Assembly: GCA_016707785.1 (NCBI GenBank)
Contig: JADJGZ010000020.1
Coordinates: forward strand, 1 to 64,000
Source of the DNA: Bacteroidales bacterium
GTDB lineage: Bacteria; Bacteroidota; Bacteroidia; Bacteroidales; UBA4417
DNA: 64,000 nt
Reading direction: 5' to 3'
Shown: one piece after another, positions 62,722 to 64,000 of the stretch
Numbering within the stretch: the first letter of the stretch is position 1
How the letters are laid out: every line of letters starts with the position of its first letter
Position numbers and translations under genes: made by a program
The notes under the pieces: model-generated
Databases searched by the model: none
What the model was told of the DNA's origin: nothing
Seen by the model: the letters and a program-made list of their open reading frames with translations, nothing else

Positions 62722-62973
62722 TCAGGATCATTAATTCCGAAACCGACAAACCCATTGGAGTCGACGATAGGAGGACCCGAGGGGGTTTGGGTTCTCTACA
62801 GATCCAAAAATCAAAACTTACTTTTAACCTTTTTGATTTGCAATTATTTGATAAAAATATTACCCTGAATAAAAAGTATGTTTCAACAGTATTACTTTTA
62901 TAGGGTTTAAAGGATTATAGCCAGGTCTATCGATTCTTCCTTCTCATAAAAATATTAATTTTTTAGCAAAAGC

Positions 62974-64000
62974 ATGAAAATCCTTTTTACGCTACTCAGC
63001 CTTCTCCTTATACTACAGCTATCAGTAAGTTCCCAGGTTCTGATTAATGAAATTCAGACTTCGAACAAGAGTACCCTGGCTGATGAGGATGGTGATTATG
63101 AAGATTGGATCGAACTTTACAATGCAAGCAGCAGTCTCGTAAACCTTGAAAATTTCGGATTATCAGATAACCCTCTTGAACCCTTTAAATGGAAGCTTCC
63201 GAATGTTGAGCTTTCCCCCGGCGGACATTTACTGGTCTTCGCCTCCGGGAAAGATCGGAAACCTTTGTTGAATCATTGGGAAACTGCCATTTTTGCTGAT
63301 GAAAGCTGGAAGTACTTTATAGGAACTGAGAATCCACCCTTTAACTGGAAAGAGAACAATTTCCCTGCTGCCGGATGGCTTGAAGGTCCGGGAGGTATAG
63401 GATATGGTGATGGAGATGATGGCACGGTTATTCCTCCAACCATTTCTGTTTATATGAGGAAAACCTTCCTGGTTCCGGATAAATCAGCAATCTCCTATTG
63501 CGTGCTGCATATGGATTATGACGATGGCTTTGTAGCTTATCTCAATGGTTTCGAAATAGCGCGATCCAACCTCACAGGGATTCCCCCTGCTTTTGATGAA
63601 ATTACAACATCTGATCATGAAGCACAGATGTACCAGGGAGGGATACCCGAAGTATACCTGGTGGATTCTTTATTATTGAATGCTATTTTGGTCGATGGTC
63701 AGAATGTTCTTGCCATACAAACCCATAATTCCGGGGCTCTTTCCTCTGACTTGTCAAGTATTCCTTTCCTTTCTTTCGGAATCAAAAACAGTAATTCCTA
63801 TTTTCAGCCGACTCCTGCCTGGTTTCCTGCCTATGCGGCCGGAGATTATCATACTAATTTCAAATTAAAGCATTCAGGGGAAACGGTTGTACTTTCCTCA
63901 CCCAATGGTGATCTTCTTGACCAGGTACAACTCAGTTTCACTGATCTCGACCATAGTCAGTGCAGGGTTCCCGATGGTGGTTCCGGATGGTGTATCAGCA
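62974..64000 (+). CDS. Secreted lamin-tail-domain protein (3' end beyond the window)
   Basis: The frame stays open from the ATG at 62974 to the window edge, giving 342 residues so far. There is a signal peptide (MKILFTLLSLLLILQLSVSS, cleaved near 'SSQ-VLIN'). A lamin-tail domain (LTD) then spans about residues 22-90: 'VLINEIQTSN', 'EDWIELYNASSS' and 'NLENFGLSDNP'. A beta-sandwich follows, with 'VYMRKTFLVPDKSAISYCVLHMDYDDGFVAYLNGFEIARSN'. In Bacteroidota this head is often followed by a CotH kinase domain and a T9SS sorting domain, which would lie outside the window. Its surface role is unknown. Confidence 0.85.
   Translation, partial: MKILFTLLSLLLILQLSVSSQVLINEIQTSNKSTLADEDGDYEDWIELYNASSSLVNLENFGLSDNPLEPFKWKLPNVELSPGGHLLVFASGKDRKPLLNHWETAIFADESWKYFIGTENPPFNWKENNFPAAGWLEGPGGIGYGDGDDGTVIPPTISVYMRKTFLVPDKSAISYCVLHMDYDDGFVAYLNGFEIARSNLTGIPPAFDEITTSDHEAQMYQGGIPEVYLVDSLLLNAILVDGQNVLAIQTHNSGALSSDLSSIPFLSFGIKNSNSYFQPTPAWFPAYAAGDYHTNFKLKHSGETVVLSSPNGDLLDQVQLSFTDLDHSQCRVPDGGSGWCIS

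Larger units (their letters stand above)
62499..62973. other. 475-bp intergenic region with a G-rich tract
   Basis: This gap lies between the glycosyltransferase gene and the lamin-tail-domain gene. It contains the glycosyltransferase promoter, the poly-G tract at 62622-62721 and otherwise AT-rich sequence. The frames that run through the G tract give only Gly-, Arg- or Pro-rich products and are not credible genes. Confidence 0.7.

Noticed and set aside
62556..62903. Glycine-rich open frames through the G tract
   Set aside because: The long Gly and Arg runs come only from the poly-G sequence, and neither flank resembles a protein family.

Overview
The window looks like chromosomal DNA of a member of the phylum Bacteroidota, probably an uncultured Bacteroidales-type organism. 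The evidence is a protein with a T9SS type A C-terminal sorting domain, a LruC-domain surface protein, a TonB-receptor-like barrel with a carboxypeptidase-regulatory N-terminus, secreted GH35 and GH29 glycosidases, a porin-nrfH-nrfA operon, and several Bacteroidota-type -7 promoter elements (TAnnTTTG). There are no rRNA genes, no tRNA genes that I can see, no CRISPR array and no integrase, capsid or terminase genes.

Layout. 1-3.0 kb: end of a P-loop kinase, a K+ channel, a dCMP deaminase and a DUF1361 membrane protein. 3.1-8.1 kb: a PorT-like barrel, a broken L,D-transpeptidase, an unknown secreted protein, a secreted isoaspartyl peptidase and two tandem TSUP (TauE/SafE) permeases. 8.3-16.7 kb: beta-galactosidase, a lipoprotein plus LruC-protein pair, a TetR regulator divergent from an alpha-L-fucosidase, and an APC permease. 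17.1-39.1 kb: one co-directional operon for an extracellular contractile injection system (eCIS). 39.1-43.4 kb: a T9SS-secreted protein, then an AT-rich islet with a small tyrosine phosphatase and a PD-(D/E)XK nuclease. 43.4-55.1 kb: dxs, nrfA-nrfH-porin and sufTESDCB, all on the minus strand. 55.3-64 kb: an outer-membrane barrel receptor, thiL, uvrC, a family 9 glycosyltransferase, an odd poly-G tract, and the start of a lamin-tail-domain secreted protein cut by the window edge.

The eCIS operon is the main system here. In order it encodes a Pvc16-like cap, a 337-aa unknown, one sheath, two tube proteins, a 50-aa DUF5908 protein, a LysM baseplate protein, a VgrG-like spike, PAAR, gp25, a gp6/J-like wedge, an Afp12-like wedge, a 925-aa unknown where a fibre normally sits, a tape-measure protein (split by one frameshift), an AAA+ ATPase and a 1038-aa protein with the layout of a carried effector. 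The operon has a recognisable promoter whose -7 element lies inside a 13-bp perfect inverted repeat. The 1038-aa protein (disordered leader, long hydrophobic helical centre, unfamiliar C-terminal module) and the 337-aa and 925-aa proteins are the best candidates for undescribed biology.

Caveat on sequence quality: three conserved genes (L,D-transpeptidase, tape measure, sufS) are each broken by one apparent extra base in or beside a short homopolymer run, and there is a roughly 100-base G-rich tract near 62.6 kb. SufS is normally needed, so consensus errors are a likely explanation and the frameshifts should not be taken as biological without raw reads.
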